A stretch of 64,000 nt of DNA from Flavobacterium sp. TAB 87 (GCF_001529295.1 NZ_LLWK01000037.1:372001-436000); one strand, 5' to 3'. Positions 37,848-48,063 are shown, counted from the stretch's first letter. Numbers and translations are program-made. The notes: generated by a model from the letters alone, not told the origin.

Positions 37848-38030
37848 TTATTTTGGTGGAGGAACAATTATCGGTTCATCTCCAGGACCTTGGTCAGCAG
37901 CGACATTAGCTGGACTTACATTCTCTTTTTGGTCTGTTTTTGTATCACTTGGTACTAGGTCATCCGCGGTACATGAAAATACGGTTGAACTTAATAATGC
38001 TATCGCTCCCAATATAAATAATCTTTTCAT
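37848..38030 (-). CDS. Mini-lipoprotein with Pro-rich tail (60 aa)
   Basis: Start at ATG 38030 (MKRLFILGAIALLSSTVFSC); the lipobox is VFSC. The mature chain is about 41 residues, acidic, and ends GPGDEPIIVPPPK. It lies 58 nt before the TPR kinase gene on the same strand. Small lipoproteins of this type next to TPR kinases are familiar in Flavobacteria to me, but have no assigned function. It could be a signal or ligand for the kinase; that is inference. Confidence 0.6.
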   Translation of the reverse strand: MKRLFILGAIALLSSTVFSCTADDLVPSDTKTDQKENVSPANVAADQGPGDEPIIVPPPK

Positions 38031-38363
38031 CTTACTATTGTTAAAAATTAGACATGGGTATTGCTGTCCGAAACTTTTCCAGATCTTGTTAAATACAATA
38101 CCATTGATTTTGGGAAGTAAAATGCGTAGAACTGTATGACTTTGTTTATACTTCCCGAATAAAATCCCTCCTACGGTTTTCCGCACTTTTTTTTGAACCA
38201 GTTTTGTACATTTGTTTTAATCTGCAGATCAAAACGATGACTAATTACTGTGGCAAAGTAAATACGATTAAAAGCCTTTGTTGATAAGGAATTCCCGGAA
38301 TTCCTGAACTATTTTGTTTAATCCTAATAAATCTTAAAGAATCCTATAAATTCCTGAAAGCCT
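38031..38363. other. 333-nt divergent intergenic region
   Basis: It separates the mini-lipoprotein gene from the membrane-protein gene. It holds palindromic element site 2 (38172-38214). A 15-codon frame at 38237-38284 lies just after the -7 box but is probably not a gene. Confidence 0.5.
38172..38214 (+). promoter_or_regulatory. Palindromic promoter element, site 2 (toward the array-adjacent membrane-protein gene)
   Basis: TACGGTTTTCCGCA (38172-38185), 21 bp, then the exact -7 box TACATTTG (38207-38214). The next plus-strand gene starts at 38364, so the leader would be about 145 nt. Confidence 0.55.
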
Positions 38364-39293
38364 ATGCGAAACATTACTACTGACCATTACAAAAAAGCGA
38401 TTAGAGAAAAATATGAAAAAGAAAAAAACGGTGACAATAGTTATTATTTAGAGGTTCCATCACAAGCAAAGCTTAGAGATCTATGCTGGAAAATATTTAT
38501 AACGAATGATAAAAAAGATGATTTAAAAATCTTCTCTCTTTTTTTTAAATCAGAATTTAACCCAACCCAAGAGGTTGCTTTTAATCAGTATATTGATAAA
38601 TTTAAGCCCATTGGTTCTTTCTTAAAAGGTAAAAAAGAGCCAGCTAATTTTCACACGGTTGAGCTTGCTTCAATTTTGGTTGATTTTGAACTAAGACCTT
38701 ATAGTAAGTTTAGAAAATATTTTACTGAAGAAGAAAATGCAACTGAAAACACAGATGATTTAATAGTATCAGATTTAGTAACTGATAAAAATTTCCAGAG
38801 TGAGAATGTTTTTGTAAAAAGTGAAGAAAGTTTAAAACTGGAAGAAACCCCTAAAGAAGTTCGGGAGTCACGAAGTGTAGGTCTTACGTCAAAAGAAGAC
38901 TTAATAAATAAAGAACCTAAGATAATAAAACCAAATACATGGTTTGTAATTGGAATTATTATTTTGCTATCAGGTCTATGCTACTATTTTTCACAAAAAA
39001 AAGAATGTATGCAATGGTCTAATGATCATTATGAAGAAGTTAGCTGTGATTTAAAAGTGGAAAGTATCGGAGCTTTTAATAAAATTGAGCCTTCAGATAA
39101 GAGTGTTTTAATTCTCAAAAAAATTAAAGTTACAAATAAAACCGTTTTTTTTAAGGATGGAGAAGCTATAGTTTGGTATGCTAAAACAGCACACGGGATT
39201 GAATTTTTTAATACCCATGGTAGGCATCCTGAGAATGGGCGTGCTTTGAAACCTGTTAGCGATTATATCATTAAAAAATACGTAAACAATTAA
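38364..39293 (+). CDS. Single-pass membrane protein of unknown function beside the CRISPR array
   Basis: A 309-aa protein. The N-terminal 115 residues are soluble (YYLEVPSQAKLRDLCWKIF) with a charged linker to about 190, one membrane helix (TWFVIGIIILLSGLCYYF, about 193-210) and an extracytoplasmic C-terminal domain (about 215-309, ending HGRHPENGRALKPVSDY). No family recognised. The stop codon lies only 3 nt before the degenerate CRISPR repeat, leaving no room for a leader on that side. It may be controlled by palindromic element site 2. Confidence 0.65.
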   Translation: MRNITTDHYKKAIREKYEKEKNGDNSYYLEVPSQAKLRDLCWKIFITNDKKDDLKIFSLFFKSEFNPTQEVAFNQYIDKFKPIGSFLKGKKEPANFHTVELASILVDFELRPYSKFRKYFTEEENATENTDDLIVSDLVTDKNFQSENVFVKSEESLKLEETPKEVRESRSVGLTSKEDLINKEPKIIKPNTWFVIGIIILLSGLCYYFSQKKECMQWSNDHYEEVSCDLKVESIGAFNKIEPSDKSVLILKKIKVTNKTVFFKDGEAIVWYAKTAHGIEFFNTHGRHPENGRALKPVSDYIIKKYVNN

Positions 39294-39296
39294 CTA

Positions 39297-42200
39297 ATTG
39301 TGAATTTCTTGCAAGGTTATATTTTTTTTACTTATAATTCGCAACTCATGCGTTGTGTATTACGATGCTAATGAGTTGTGAATTGCTTTCAAAATTGTAT
39401 TTTTACTTATAACTCCCAACAAAAACCCTCTATATTGCAAGTCTCCTAATGTTGTGAATTGCTTTCAAAATTGTATTTTTACTTATAACTCCCAACTACA
39501 TTTCTTACAATGAAACCTAGACCTGTGTTGTGAATTGCTTTCAAAATTGTATTTTTACTTATAACTCCCAACGAAGCTAGAGCAAAGGCTTTGGTTGATT
39601 CGTTGTGAATTGCTTTCAAAATTGTATTTTTACTTATAACTCCCAACTCACATAATCATTGTATGAATTACTGTCTGGTTGTGAATTGCTTTCAAAATTG
39701 TATTTTTACTTATAACTCCCAACCTGCTAGGTGCATCCATAATTTATAATGTAGTTGTGAATTGCTTTCAAAATTGTATTTTTACTTATAACTCCCAACT
39801 CACTTTCAATAAATACGCTTAGATTATATGTTGTGAATTGCTTTCAAAATTGTATTTTTACTTATAACTCCCAACATTAGCATCTATAATAGCTTTCGCC
39901 CACGCGTTGTGAATTGCTTTCAAAATTGTATTTTTACTTATAACTCCCAACCTTGGCAATTCATGTCAGCATGTTCGACGGTTGTGAATTGCTTTCAAAA
40001 TTGTATTTTTACTTATAACTCCCAACGACAAAGTTTGTAGATGTAGAGTGCAGCGAGTTGTGAATTGCTTTCAAAATTGTATTTTTACTTATAACTCCCA
40101 ACGATACAGAAAATAGACGTTTGCCAAAGTAGTTGTGAATTGCTTTCAAAATTGTATTTTTACTTATAACTCCCAACCACTTAAATAAGAACATCAATCA
40201 AAACATGTTGTGAATTGCTTTCAAAATTGTATTTTTACTTATAACTCCCAACTAATGGAGCGAATGCAGGCTTCAGCTACTCGTTGTGAATTGCTTTCAA
40301 AATTGTATTTTTACTTATAACTCCCAACCCAAAGCTTAGATGGTGAATCAGGACCTGGTTGTGAATTGCTTTCAAAATTGTATTTTTACTTATAACTCCC
40401 AACAAAGCGCCAATGAAAGTAAGGGCGTTCAATGTTGTGAATTGCTTTCAAAATTGTATTTTTACTTATAACTCCCAACCTAACTTTGCACCGCCATTGT
40501 TTATCGCAAGTTGTGAATTGCTTTCAAAATTGTATTTTTACTTATAACTCCCAACTTTTAGTCGTAGCGAAATAAGAAAGCTGGAGTTGTGAATTGCTTT
40601 CAAAATTGTATTTTTACTTATAACTCCCAACCATGATGCGCGCAGTAAATTATAAAATTTGTTGTGAATTGCTTTCAAAATTGTATTTTTACTTATAACT
40701 CCCAACCTTAAGTGTGAACTGATTTTAGCAGAACAGTTGTGAATTGCTTTCAAAATTGTATTTTTACTTATAACTCCCAACCTAACTTTGCACCGCCATT
40801 GTTTATCGAAAGTTGTGAATTGCTTTCAAAATTGTATTTTTACTTATAACTCCCAACCAAGTCCATTTCTAAACCAGTTAAAAGCAGTTGTGAATTGCTT
40901 TCAAAATTGTATTTTTACTTATAACTCCCAACATACGTATCGTGTTGCATTGTACGGATAAGTTGTGAATTGCTTTCAAAATTGTATTTTTACTTATAAC
41001 TCCCAACCGGTAAAAGGCGCTTCGACTTTGGGTGTGTTGTGAATTGCTTTCAAAATTGTATTTTTACTTATAACTCCCAACTAAAATGTTTGCAGACTCG
41101 ATGGCTCTGGAGTTGTGAATTGCTTTCAAAATTGTATTTTTACTTATAACTCCCAACAAAAGTCAATTTAAAAAACACGGAATTATAGTTGTGAATTGCT
41201 TTCAAAATTGTATTTTTACTTATAACTCCCAACAAAGTTCAGTTTCGGCCTTGGATTCTTAGGGTTGTGAATTGCTTTCAAAATTGTATTTTTACTTATA
41301 ACTCCCAACCCCTCCGCAAAAGGGACAGTATTGGTGTGGTTGTGAATTGCTTTCAAAATTGTATTTTTACTTATAACTCCCAACTATTGCGTTATCTTTT
41401 TTTCCAGCCCTAGGTTGTGAATTGCTTTCAAAATTGTATTTTTACTTATAACTCCCAACTGAAAAAGAGTTCTTAGCTATGTTAGATAAGTTGTGAATTG
41501 CTTTCAAAATTGTATTTTTACTTATAACTCCCAACTATTAAAATTTTAACCTCACCGACTTCCAGTTGTGAATTGCTTTCAAAATTGTATTTTTACTTAT
41601 AACTCCCAACTAATGATTTTCTAAATGATTTTAACTGCTCGTTGTGAATTGCTTTCAAAATTGTATTTTTACTTATAACTCCCAACAACCAACAATAGGA
41701 TTTACAGACGAAATAGGTTGTGAATTGCTTTCAAAATTGTATTTTTACTTATAACTCCCAACAAAACACGACTACCCGTATTACTTGACGCTGTTGTGAA
41801 TTGCTTTCAAAATTGTATTTTTACTTATAACTCCCAACCTTTGGAATAAATTACTATTGCGTAATAAGTTGTGAATTGCTTTCAAAATTGTATTTTTACT
41901 TATAACTCCCAACATATTCAAATAACACTTCAACAGGTACTGGTTGTGAATTGCTTTCAAAATTGTATTTTTACTTATAACTCCCAACCTTTATTGTTTG
42001 CGGCTAACAGTGGTTTTAGTTGTGAATTGCTTTCAAAATTGTATTTTTACTTATAACTCCCAACAAAATACCTAAAAACGAAAAGGTAATTGAGGTTGTG
42101 AATTGCTTTCAAAATTGTATTTTTACTTATAACTCCCAACTTTCTGTAATAGGAAAACCTAACCAAACAGGTTGTGAATTGCTTTCAAAATTGTATTTTT

Positions 42201-42443
42201 ACTTATAACTCCCAACTGGTATTGCAGATTTAATTTATGATACTAAGTTGTGAATTGCTTTCAAAATTGTATTTTTACTTATAACTCCCAACTCCTTACG
42301 GTATTACTATTGATGCATCAGGGTTGTGAATTGCTTTCAAAATTGTATTTTTACTTATAACTCCCAACGTAGTATCTCCAATCACTTTAATTTTCCCGTT
42401 GTGAATTGCTTTCAAAATTGTATTTTTACTTATAACTCCCAAC
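39297..42443 (+). CRISPR. Type II-C CRISPR array, 41 identical 46-bp repeats plus one degenerate terminal repeat
   Basis: Repeats of 46 bp run from 39375-39420 to 42398-42443; each starts GTTGTGAATTGC and ends ATAACTCCCAAC. I counted 41 copies, apparently identical, with 40 spacers of 28-30 nt. A degenerate repeat at 39297-39345, with extra T's and several changes, and a 29-nt spacer precede them. Degeneracy there marks the old end, so new spacers should enter near cas2. The tracrRNA anti-repeat pairs with the plus-strand form of the repeat, so mature crRNAs should come from the plus strand, opposite to the cas genes. The spacers at 40480-40509 and 40782-40811 differ by one base. Confidence 0.97.
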
Positions 42444-42559
42444 ATACCGCTAGTTAATTGTTTGATATGTTGGTAGTTATAGGTTTGTTTTGAAAGTGAA
42501 AAATAAATGAATTGGGGTACTGATGCACAGGTTAGTAGGTGTTTTTTTTATCCTGTTTT
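42444..42559. promoter_or_regulatory. Array-cas2 intergenic region with inverted partial repeat (leader-like)
   Basis: This 116-nt AT-rich stretch is at the end opposite the degenerate repeat. It contains GTTGGTAGTTATAGGT (42469-42484) and TTTTGAAAG (42488-42496), a partial inverted copy of the repeat. A plus-strand transcript could fold this back on the last repeat. Confidence 0.55.
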
Positions 42560-42907
42560 TTAAAAAAGCTCTAATTGTTGCGATGGCTTTTCGGTTTCTA
42601 CAGGTTTTTTTCCATAAAAGAGTTCCATCATTCCAAATTGTTTATCTGTGATTTGCATCACACCAATTTTTCCATGTTCGGGTAAACTATTTTTAATCCT
42701 TTTGGTATGTACTTCTGCATTTTCTCTGCTGGCGCAGAAGCGCATATATATCGAAAATTGGAACATAGAAAAGCCATCGTCTAATAATCTCTTACGAAAA
42801 GTACTAGCAATTTTACGCTCTTTACGCGTCTCGGTTGGTAGATCAAAAAATACTAATATCCACAAACTCCTATATTGATTTAAACGTGTGTAATGTACAT
42901 CATACAT
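42560..42907 (-). CDS. cas2: CRISPR-associated endoribonuclease Cas2
   Basis: A 115-aa Cas2, the structural partner of Cas1 in spacer acquisition. Start chosen at ATG 42907 ([20 protein letters not shown]), which overlaps the cas1 stop by 8 nt; a longer frame to 42943 would overlap 44 nt and is not needed. The ferredoxin-like fold shows [14 protein letters not shown] and [15 protein letters not shown]. Last gene of the cas operon; the array follows. Confidence 0.93.
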   Translation of the reverse strand: MYDVHYTRLNQYRSLWILVFFDLPTETRKERKIASTFRKRLLDDGFSMFQFSIYMRFCASRENAEVHTKRIKNSLPEHGKIGVMQITDKQFGMMELFYGKKPVETEKPSQQLELF

Positions 42908-43811
42908 AAATTGGGTATAAAATTCTTCGAGAACTTCCCTCAAAACACTCGTTCAAGGAATTTGTTGTTCGACTCATCGCTACCATCAACGGACTATTTT
43001 TCCCATCAATGTTAACGTCGATTGTAGCGATACTCAATAATTGTTTTTTTATCTCAATTGTCAATTCTTTATAATGATCCTCTGTTTCCATAATATGGCA
43101 TACAACTAAATCTACAAAACTTCGATAAGGTTCCATAATATCATCCGCCAAACAATAGGCATTGTATTTATTGCGGTGGAAAATACCTAATGTTGGCAAC
43201 ATTCCAGAACTAACCAAAGCTCGTGCGGTTATGGCTCTTAAAATGGCGTAGCCATAATTCAGTAGGTTATTGGGCGGAATTCCTTTTTGCCCTCTGTTAA
43301 AAACACTATCATCTCTTGTGAGAATGTGTGAAAGGCTTTGCCAATAAAAAGCAGCTGCTCTTGATTCGTGATTTAATACATCGCCTGATGTTACTTCCTT
43401 TGCCCAAAGTTCCATTTTACGGCAAGGAATTCCCTTTTCTTTTAGTAATCCGGCCTGGTTTGTAATTTTTGCACTAATGGTTTGTTGCCATAAATTCTTT
43501 TTAAGTGGAACTGAAGCATTAATTTGGTTTTTGAACCGTTCTGATTGTTCTGTATGTCCGTTTAGTGGCATTAACAATCCAATAGGCAAATGCTGTTGGT
43601 CGCAATTGATTAATGCCACATTGTTGTTGGTTAGTTTTTCTAGTAAACCATTGGTAATGGTAATTTGTTGGTTTTCTAAAACAATAACGCCAATATCTTC
43701 AATAGCTACAGTTTTGCTTTCCTGTTCCTTGTCTGGATAAGATATGACGATTTGCTCATTTTTGGTACTCAAATAAGCTGGATTACCAAAGAAAAGGGTT
43801 CGTTTTATCAT
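42900..43811 (-). CDS. cas1: CRISPR-associated integrase Cas1 (type II)
   Basis: A 303-aa Cas1 that integrates new spacers with Cas2. Signatures are [20 protein letters not shown] at the start, [20 protein letters not shown] (catalytic Glu region), [20 protein letters not shown] and [15 protein letters not shown]. It lies 69 nt after cas9. No csn2 or cas4 is present, so the locus is II-C. Confidence 0.97.
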   Translation of the reverse strand: MIKRTLFFGNPAYLSTKNEQIVISYPDKEQESKTVAIEDIGVIVLENQQITITNGLLEKLTNNNVALINCDQQHLPIGLLMPLNGHTEQSERFKNQINASVPLKKNLWQQTISAKITNQAGLLKEKGIPCRKMELWAKEVTSGDVLNHESRAAAFYWQSLSHILTRDDSVFNRGQKGIPPNNLLNYGYAILRAITARALVSSGMLPTLGIFHRNKYNAYCLADDIMEPYRSFVDLVVCHIMETEDHYKELTIEIKKQLLSIATIDVNIDGKNSPLMVAMSRTTNSLNECFEGSSRRILYPIYV

Positions 43812-43880
43812 TTTTTGTAGGTTTTAAATGCTTTATAAATTTTGGCTAAAGCCCATTCCTATTGATTTTTTGATTTGCAA

Positions 43881-46800
43881 TTAATATTCGCCTAATTGAA
43901 CAATTTGTCCAAGATGATTGATTCTGATTTTGATTATATAATTCAAATATGATGGTGTTTGAATAAAGTGATAACTTATTTTAGATAATTGCTTTTTAGT
44001 TTTTAACATTTCTCCATCTACTGATTTCGTTTCAAGATGATGATTAAACATATAGTTTTTAGTAGCAATTTTCTGAACCCTAAACATATTACGACTAATC
44101 AAGTGATAATTTTCAGTATTCAATAAATCTATTTCATGTGGATTAAATCCATCAGTTGGAAATATAAAAAACTCATTTTGTTTCATCGAAAACAAAAATT
44201 CCCAACCTTTTTCATGATTTTTATTGATAATGGATAAACCCAAATTATTACGAGTTACAGCTTCAAAAAATGAAACAACTTCTTCTTGTAAATTCCCTTT
44301 TTCATCTCTATAAATCGCAACGTGATGGTTGTTTCCTGTACTTACAAAATCTACAGGAAGTGGCTGTCCATTTTCGTCTAAAATTTCGTTTCCCAAATGG
44401 TCTTTTTTAGTATGTAGTGCTTGAGCATTGCTCACTCCGCTAATGGTCACTCGTTTTATAGCAATTCCTTTTTCTTTGTTCTGCCAAATAGGATTTTCGT
44501 CTAGATTTACAAAAGCTTTTTTTGTATCTCCGTTAAATTCATTCAAGCGATTTTGAAGTATTGTTTTTAAGCCAATATCAATTACTTTGTCAATTTTTAA
44601 ATCGGGTGTAATGTCTTTTCGAATGGTGTAATCAGATTTTAACCAAACTATTTTTACTTTTTCAGGAACTAGAATATTATTTTCTAAACTAATATATATC
44701 GGATTCTTACTTAAAGCGTTTTTTCCTGTAAATGCTTTTTTAGGGTCATTTTCGTTTTCAATTAATCTTTTTAATAAAGCTTCACGGTATTCTTTCTTAG
44801 CAACTTTAGTAACATATTCTGGAGTGAAATTGGCATTTATTTTTTCTTCTTTGGTAACATATTGTTGTAGTTTTCCATAAACTGTTTCTTTATGTAATTG
44901 TCCTCTTGGCGTCAATTGAATTTTTTGATTCGTTCCATTGCTTTTTTTAGTTACGTTTTTATTTTTTGTAACTACTTTATTTTTTGCTTTATAGGAAATC
45001 AAAATACTTTCGAGTTGCTTTTTGGCTACTTCCCTAAAGTTTGGGATTGGCTCAATAAATCGAAGTTTATTGTTTTTATCTCTTTTTAAGTATTTGTTTT
45101 CAATTCCAATAATCGAATTTCCTTTTTTATCGGTATTCGTTCGAGCATTCAAATTATTTAAGTATTGAATATATGCAGGTTTGGTAAATGCAACCGTTAT
45201 CGCGTCCATAGCGTGGTGGCGATGGTCGTTTCTTTTGGTCCAATCTTTAATTTTATATAAACGCTCTCCGTTTTTGCCTTCTTCAATATAGGTCAAACCT
45301 AATTTATCGTATTTTTCCCAATTGAGTTCTTTCATCACATCGACTAATTCCCAGTCATCCCGCAATTTATCAGTAACACTTCCAATAGTTGCGGTTACAT
45401 TTCTAGAAACTTCCAATAAAATTTCTTTGGCTTTTTTAGCAATATATTGTGTTTCTCTTAGTTGCCTGTCAATAAATCCTTCTGGAATTTCATTGTTAGC
45501 CATCAAAAGTTTGTTTTGCTTTGTTCTACTGATTTTTCCAAACAAACTTTTTACTCTTTTTTCAAATTGGTCAAATTCTTCCGCTGATAATTTCTCTTGA
45601 AAAAATGAATAAGCCGTTTTATTACTTTTATCAATATTTAATTGGCGTTCACAAATGGTTTTATTAGAAAAACTGTCATCAAACAAACGTGATTTTGGAA
45701 TAATGTGTTCAATGTCATAGTCTTTTGTGAAAAGTTTAGATGGTTCTATTGGTTTGCCCGTATAAAGCGAAATTCCATCACATTCTTTCCAAAGCTTATA
45801 ACGGATAATATCATTTCGAGTGACACGATGAATTCCAAATTCAGTATGCAATAATTTTCTAATTTGTTCATGTTCCGTTGTACTTTTATTAATGGCTTTT
45901 GTCATTTCGCTTCGCTGTTCGTTGTTATTTTTCAACTCACGAGCCAATTCCACACGAATTTCATCTGGTTTTCCCATCGCTGGGTCTTTTATAATGGCAT
46001 TAATCACATTAATCATTTGATTGAGAATTTTCTCAACTACAGGGTTTCTCAAACTATTTTTCTTTAATAATTCAAGCGTATCTTTTAAAACTCTTTCATT
46101 ATTTTGATCTGTTGTTAATGAGGAGGAATGATTATAACCAACTAATGTACAGGCTTTATCATAAATATGTCCATCCATTAAATGAGGTAATACTTTTTTT
46201 ATAGCTTTAGCACTCAAACTTCCGTAATCGGCTTGAAGATTGATATTCAAAAGAAAAGGAAGGTGGCTTTCTTTAAATCCAAATTTGTCCATTAGACTTT
46301 TCTTTAAAAAATCATCTTCTTCCGAAGAATAAAGTAAATGCCACAATTGATAATAAGATTGTTTGTCATAATCATTGCCTTGAATGGTTGGGTCAAAATC
46401 AAGAATAGCGGTACTGATTTCTAAATCAGAAAAGGCTGATTTGATGATGCTTTTTATATCAGAAGCGTCCAATTTGGAAAGGTCTAACTCGTCATAACCT
46501 TCTAAAACTAAAATTTTTTCAAAAGCTTTAAAAAGTGAAGTATTTGTTCTGTTGCCTTCTATTTTTTTGAAATTAACAGTATGAGTTCCTTTCTTTAAGT
46601 CGCAAAAAGTTAACAATTGCGAATCGGTCATACTTTCTTTAAAAGACAATTCTTGAGCAATGACTTTTTTCAAATCTTCACCTAAAAGAAAAGGTTCTTT
46701 TGTCGTTTCATTTTTAACAACAATATTATTGATGTTCTGCCAAATCCTAAATTCTTGAAACAATGGTGATGATTTTGGAATGGCTTTATGTCCTTTTTCA

Positions 46801-47939
46801 AATTCGCAAAAACTTACCAAATGCTTTTGAGACTTTAATTTTCGTTGGTAAAAAATTGTAATATCACGAACTTCTGATTTTAGTTCATCATTTAATTCTG
46901 GATAAAATTTTGATTGTGTTTCCCAAATTTTTTCAAACTCATCTAAATAATCTTGACGGTAAAAAACCTGATTTTTTAGTTTAGTGTGTGCATTTTCTTT
47001 TAATTGGTTGTATTGAAATTGACCAACAGTTTCTTGATTAAAATACAACTCCTTGCTTCGATCACTAATAGCACCAAGGTAGCCATTAGATTGATTGATT
47101 TGATTGTTTATTTCGGTAATTATAAAGGCTAAAACTTTTAAATCGAGTTCCTCTGTTAAAGCCTCATTTCTCCATTTATAATGTTGCAATTTGGTTTCTT
47201 CCCGAGTTCCTTTATTTTCGGCAAGAGGAATATTTAATATTCTTGAGAAATATTGAGAAGTTACCGTTCTAGCTTTACCTTGAATGTTTTCCAATAATTT
47301 TTCATTCATTTGCTCTGGATGAAATTGATTTTGAAAACGCACGATTTTCTCTACTTCTTTCTGTAAATCCGAACGATAAAAGTCAGGTATAAATTTTCCG
47401 CCTATTGATAATGAATTATAAACCCATTGCCCAGGTGTTAAATTATTTTCGAAAATTTCTTTGGCAATTTTCATTCCATCAATAGCATCACCTTCTTCAG
47501 CAGTTTTTGCTTTTCGACTGCTTTTATAGCCTCTTTTTTTATTGAGCATCAATAAAACTTGAACCAATTCTTCCTTGGTTACCAGTTCTGTTGCAGATTT
47601 AGCTCTTAATTTATAAGATGAAAAAGTAGTTTGCTTACCTGTTTCCGCATAGACATAATTAGAAGAAATAAAATTGATTCCTCTAAAACTTTGTAATAAA
47701 GCATCACGTCTTTGTTTAAAACGTTGCAAACCTCTTCTTGCGCCACGTTTTAATGTTCGGTCTGCATTGATAGAAATAGTATTGCCTTTTTTGAAATCGG
47801 CCTCCTCATCAGTTGTTAAAGGTACAATGCGAACACCTGCATTTATAATAGATGAGGTTTCATTGTCATTTTCTCCTTCATTAATAAATGCCCATCCGAT
47901 AGATGTCGTTCCCAAATCTAAACCTAATATTTTCTTCAT
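43881..47939 (-). CDS. cas9: CRISPR-associated endonuclease Cas9 (type II-C)
   Basis: A 1352-aa RNA-guided DNA endonuclease. RuvC-I holds D8 (ILGLDLGTTSIGWAFI), then an arginine-rich bridge helix (RGARRGLQRFKQRRDALL). RuvC-II is IRVELARELKNN with E664. The HNH domain contains DIEHIIPKSRLFDDSFSNK with H745. RuvC-III is HHAMDAITVAF with H909 and D912. All catalytic residues are intact. The length is at the larger end for II-C, as is usual in Bacteroidota. Promoter: TAAATTTC (47995 to 47988) below a palindromic element shared with the divergent tracrRNA. ATG at 47939 is the first in frame. Confidence 0.98.
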   Translation of the reverse strand: MKKILGLDLGTTSIGWAFINEGENDNETSSIINAGVRIVPLTTDEEADFKKGNTISINADRTLKRGARRGLQRFKQRRDALLQSFRGINFISSNYVYAETGKQTTFSSYKLRAKSATELVTKEELVQVLLMLNKKRGYKSSRKAKTAEEGDAIDGMKIAKEIFENNLTPGQWVYNSLSIGGKFIPDFYRSDLQKEVEKIVRFQNQFHPEQMNEKLLENIQGKARTVTSQYFSRILNIPLAENKGTREETKLQHYKWRNEALTEELDLKVLAFIITEINNQINQSNGYLGAISDRSKELYFNQETVGQFQYNQLKENAHTKLKNQVFYRQDYLDEFEKIWETQSKFYPELNDELKSEVRDITIFYQRKLKSQKHLVSFCEFEKGHKAIPKSSPLFQEFRIWQNINNIVVKNETTKEPFLLGEDLKKVIAQELSFKESMTDSQLLTFCDLKKGTHTVNFKKIEGNRTNTSLFKAFEKILVLEGYDELDLSKLDASDIKSIIKSAFSDLEISTAILDFDPTIQGNDYDKQSYYQLWHLLYSSEEDDFLKKSLMDKFGFKESHLPFLLNINLQADYGSLSAKAIKKVLPHLMDGHIYDKACTLVGYNHSSSLTTDQNNERVLKDTLELLKKNSLRNPVVEKILNQMINVINAIIKDPAMGKPDEIRVELARELKNNNEQRSEMTKAINKSTTEHEQIRKLLHTEFGIHRVTRNDIIRYKLWKECDGISLYTGKPIEPSKLFTKDYDIEHIIPKSRLFDDSFSNKTICERQLNIDKSNKTAYSFFQEKLSAEEFDQFEKRVKSLFGKISRTKQNKLLMANNEIPEGFIDRQLRETQYIAKKAKEILLEVSRNVTATIGSVTDKLRDDWELVDVMKELNWEKYDKLGLTYIEEGKNGERLYKIKDWTKRNDHRHHAMDAITVAFTKPAYIQYLNNLNARTNTDKKGNSIIGIENKYLKRDKNNKLRFIEPIPNFREVAKKQLESILISYKAKNKVVTKNKNVTKKSNGTNQKIQLTPRGQLHKETVYGKLQQYVTKEEKINANFTPEYVTKVAKKEYREALLKRLIENENDPKKAFTGKNALSKNPIYISLENNILVPEKVKIVWLKSDYTIRKDITPDLKIDKVIDIGLKTILQNRLNEFNGDTKKAFVNLDENPIWQNKEKGIAIKRVTISGVSNAQALHTKKDHLGNEILDENGQPLPVDFVSTGNNHHVAIYRDEKGNLQEEVVSFFEAVTRNNLGLSIINKNHEKGWEFLFSMKQNEFFIFPTDGFNPHEIDLLNTENYHLISRNMFRVQKIATKNYMFNHHLETKSVDGEMLKTKKQLSKISYHFIQTPSYLNYIIKIRINHLGQIVQLGEY

Positions 47940-47987
47940 TTCTAATTCTCTTTTACAATGAATTTTCTCGTTATCTTAATTGGTCTC

Positions 47988-48061
47988 GAAATTTAAGGAA
48001 AAGAAAATGAATTGATTTATGGAAAACCGTAATTGGTGATTGAAATTTTGTTGTATCATTG
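47988..48061. promoter_or_regulatory. Palindromic element, site 3: symmetric divergent promoter of cas9 and tracrRNA
   Basis: The palindrome TATGGAAAACCGTA is at 48018-48031. Exactly 22 bp to its left on the minus strand is TAAATTTC (47995 to 47988), facing cas9. Exactly 22 bp to its right is TATCATTG (48054-48061), facing the tracrRNA. Both are one base away from TAnnTTTG. A TTG at 48033-48035 could serve as the tracrRNA -33 box. Confidence 0.65.
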
Positions 48062-48063
48062 CA

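Noticed and set aside
38237..38284. 15-codon frame downstream of palindromic element site 2
   Set aside because: Too short to support; could be a leader peptide but nothing else favours it.
40009..42056. Open frames of 60-80 codons inside the CRISPR array on both strands
   Set aside because: They translate the repeat unit periodically and are artefacts of the 46-bp repeats.
42560..47939. Type II-A or II-B assignment
   Set aside because: Neither csn2 nor cas4 is present between cas9, cas1, cas2 and the array.
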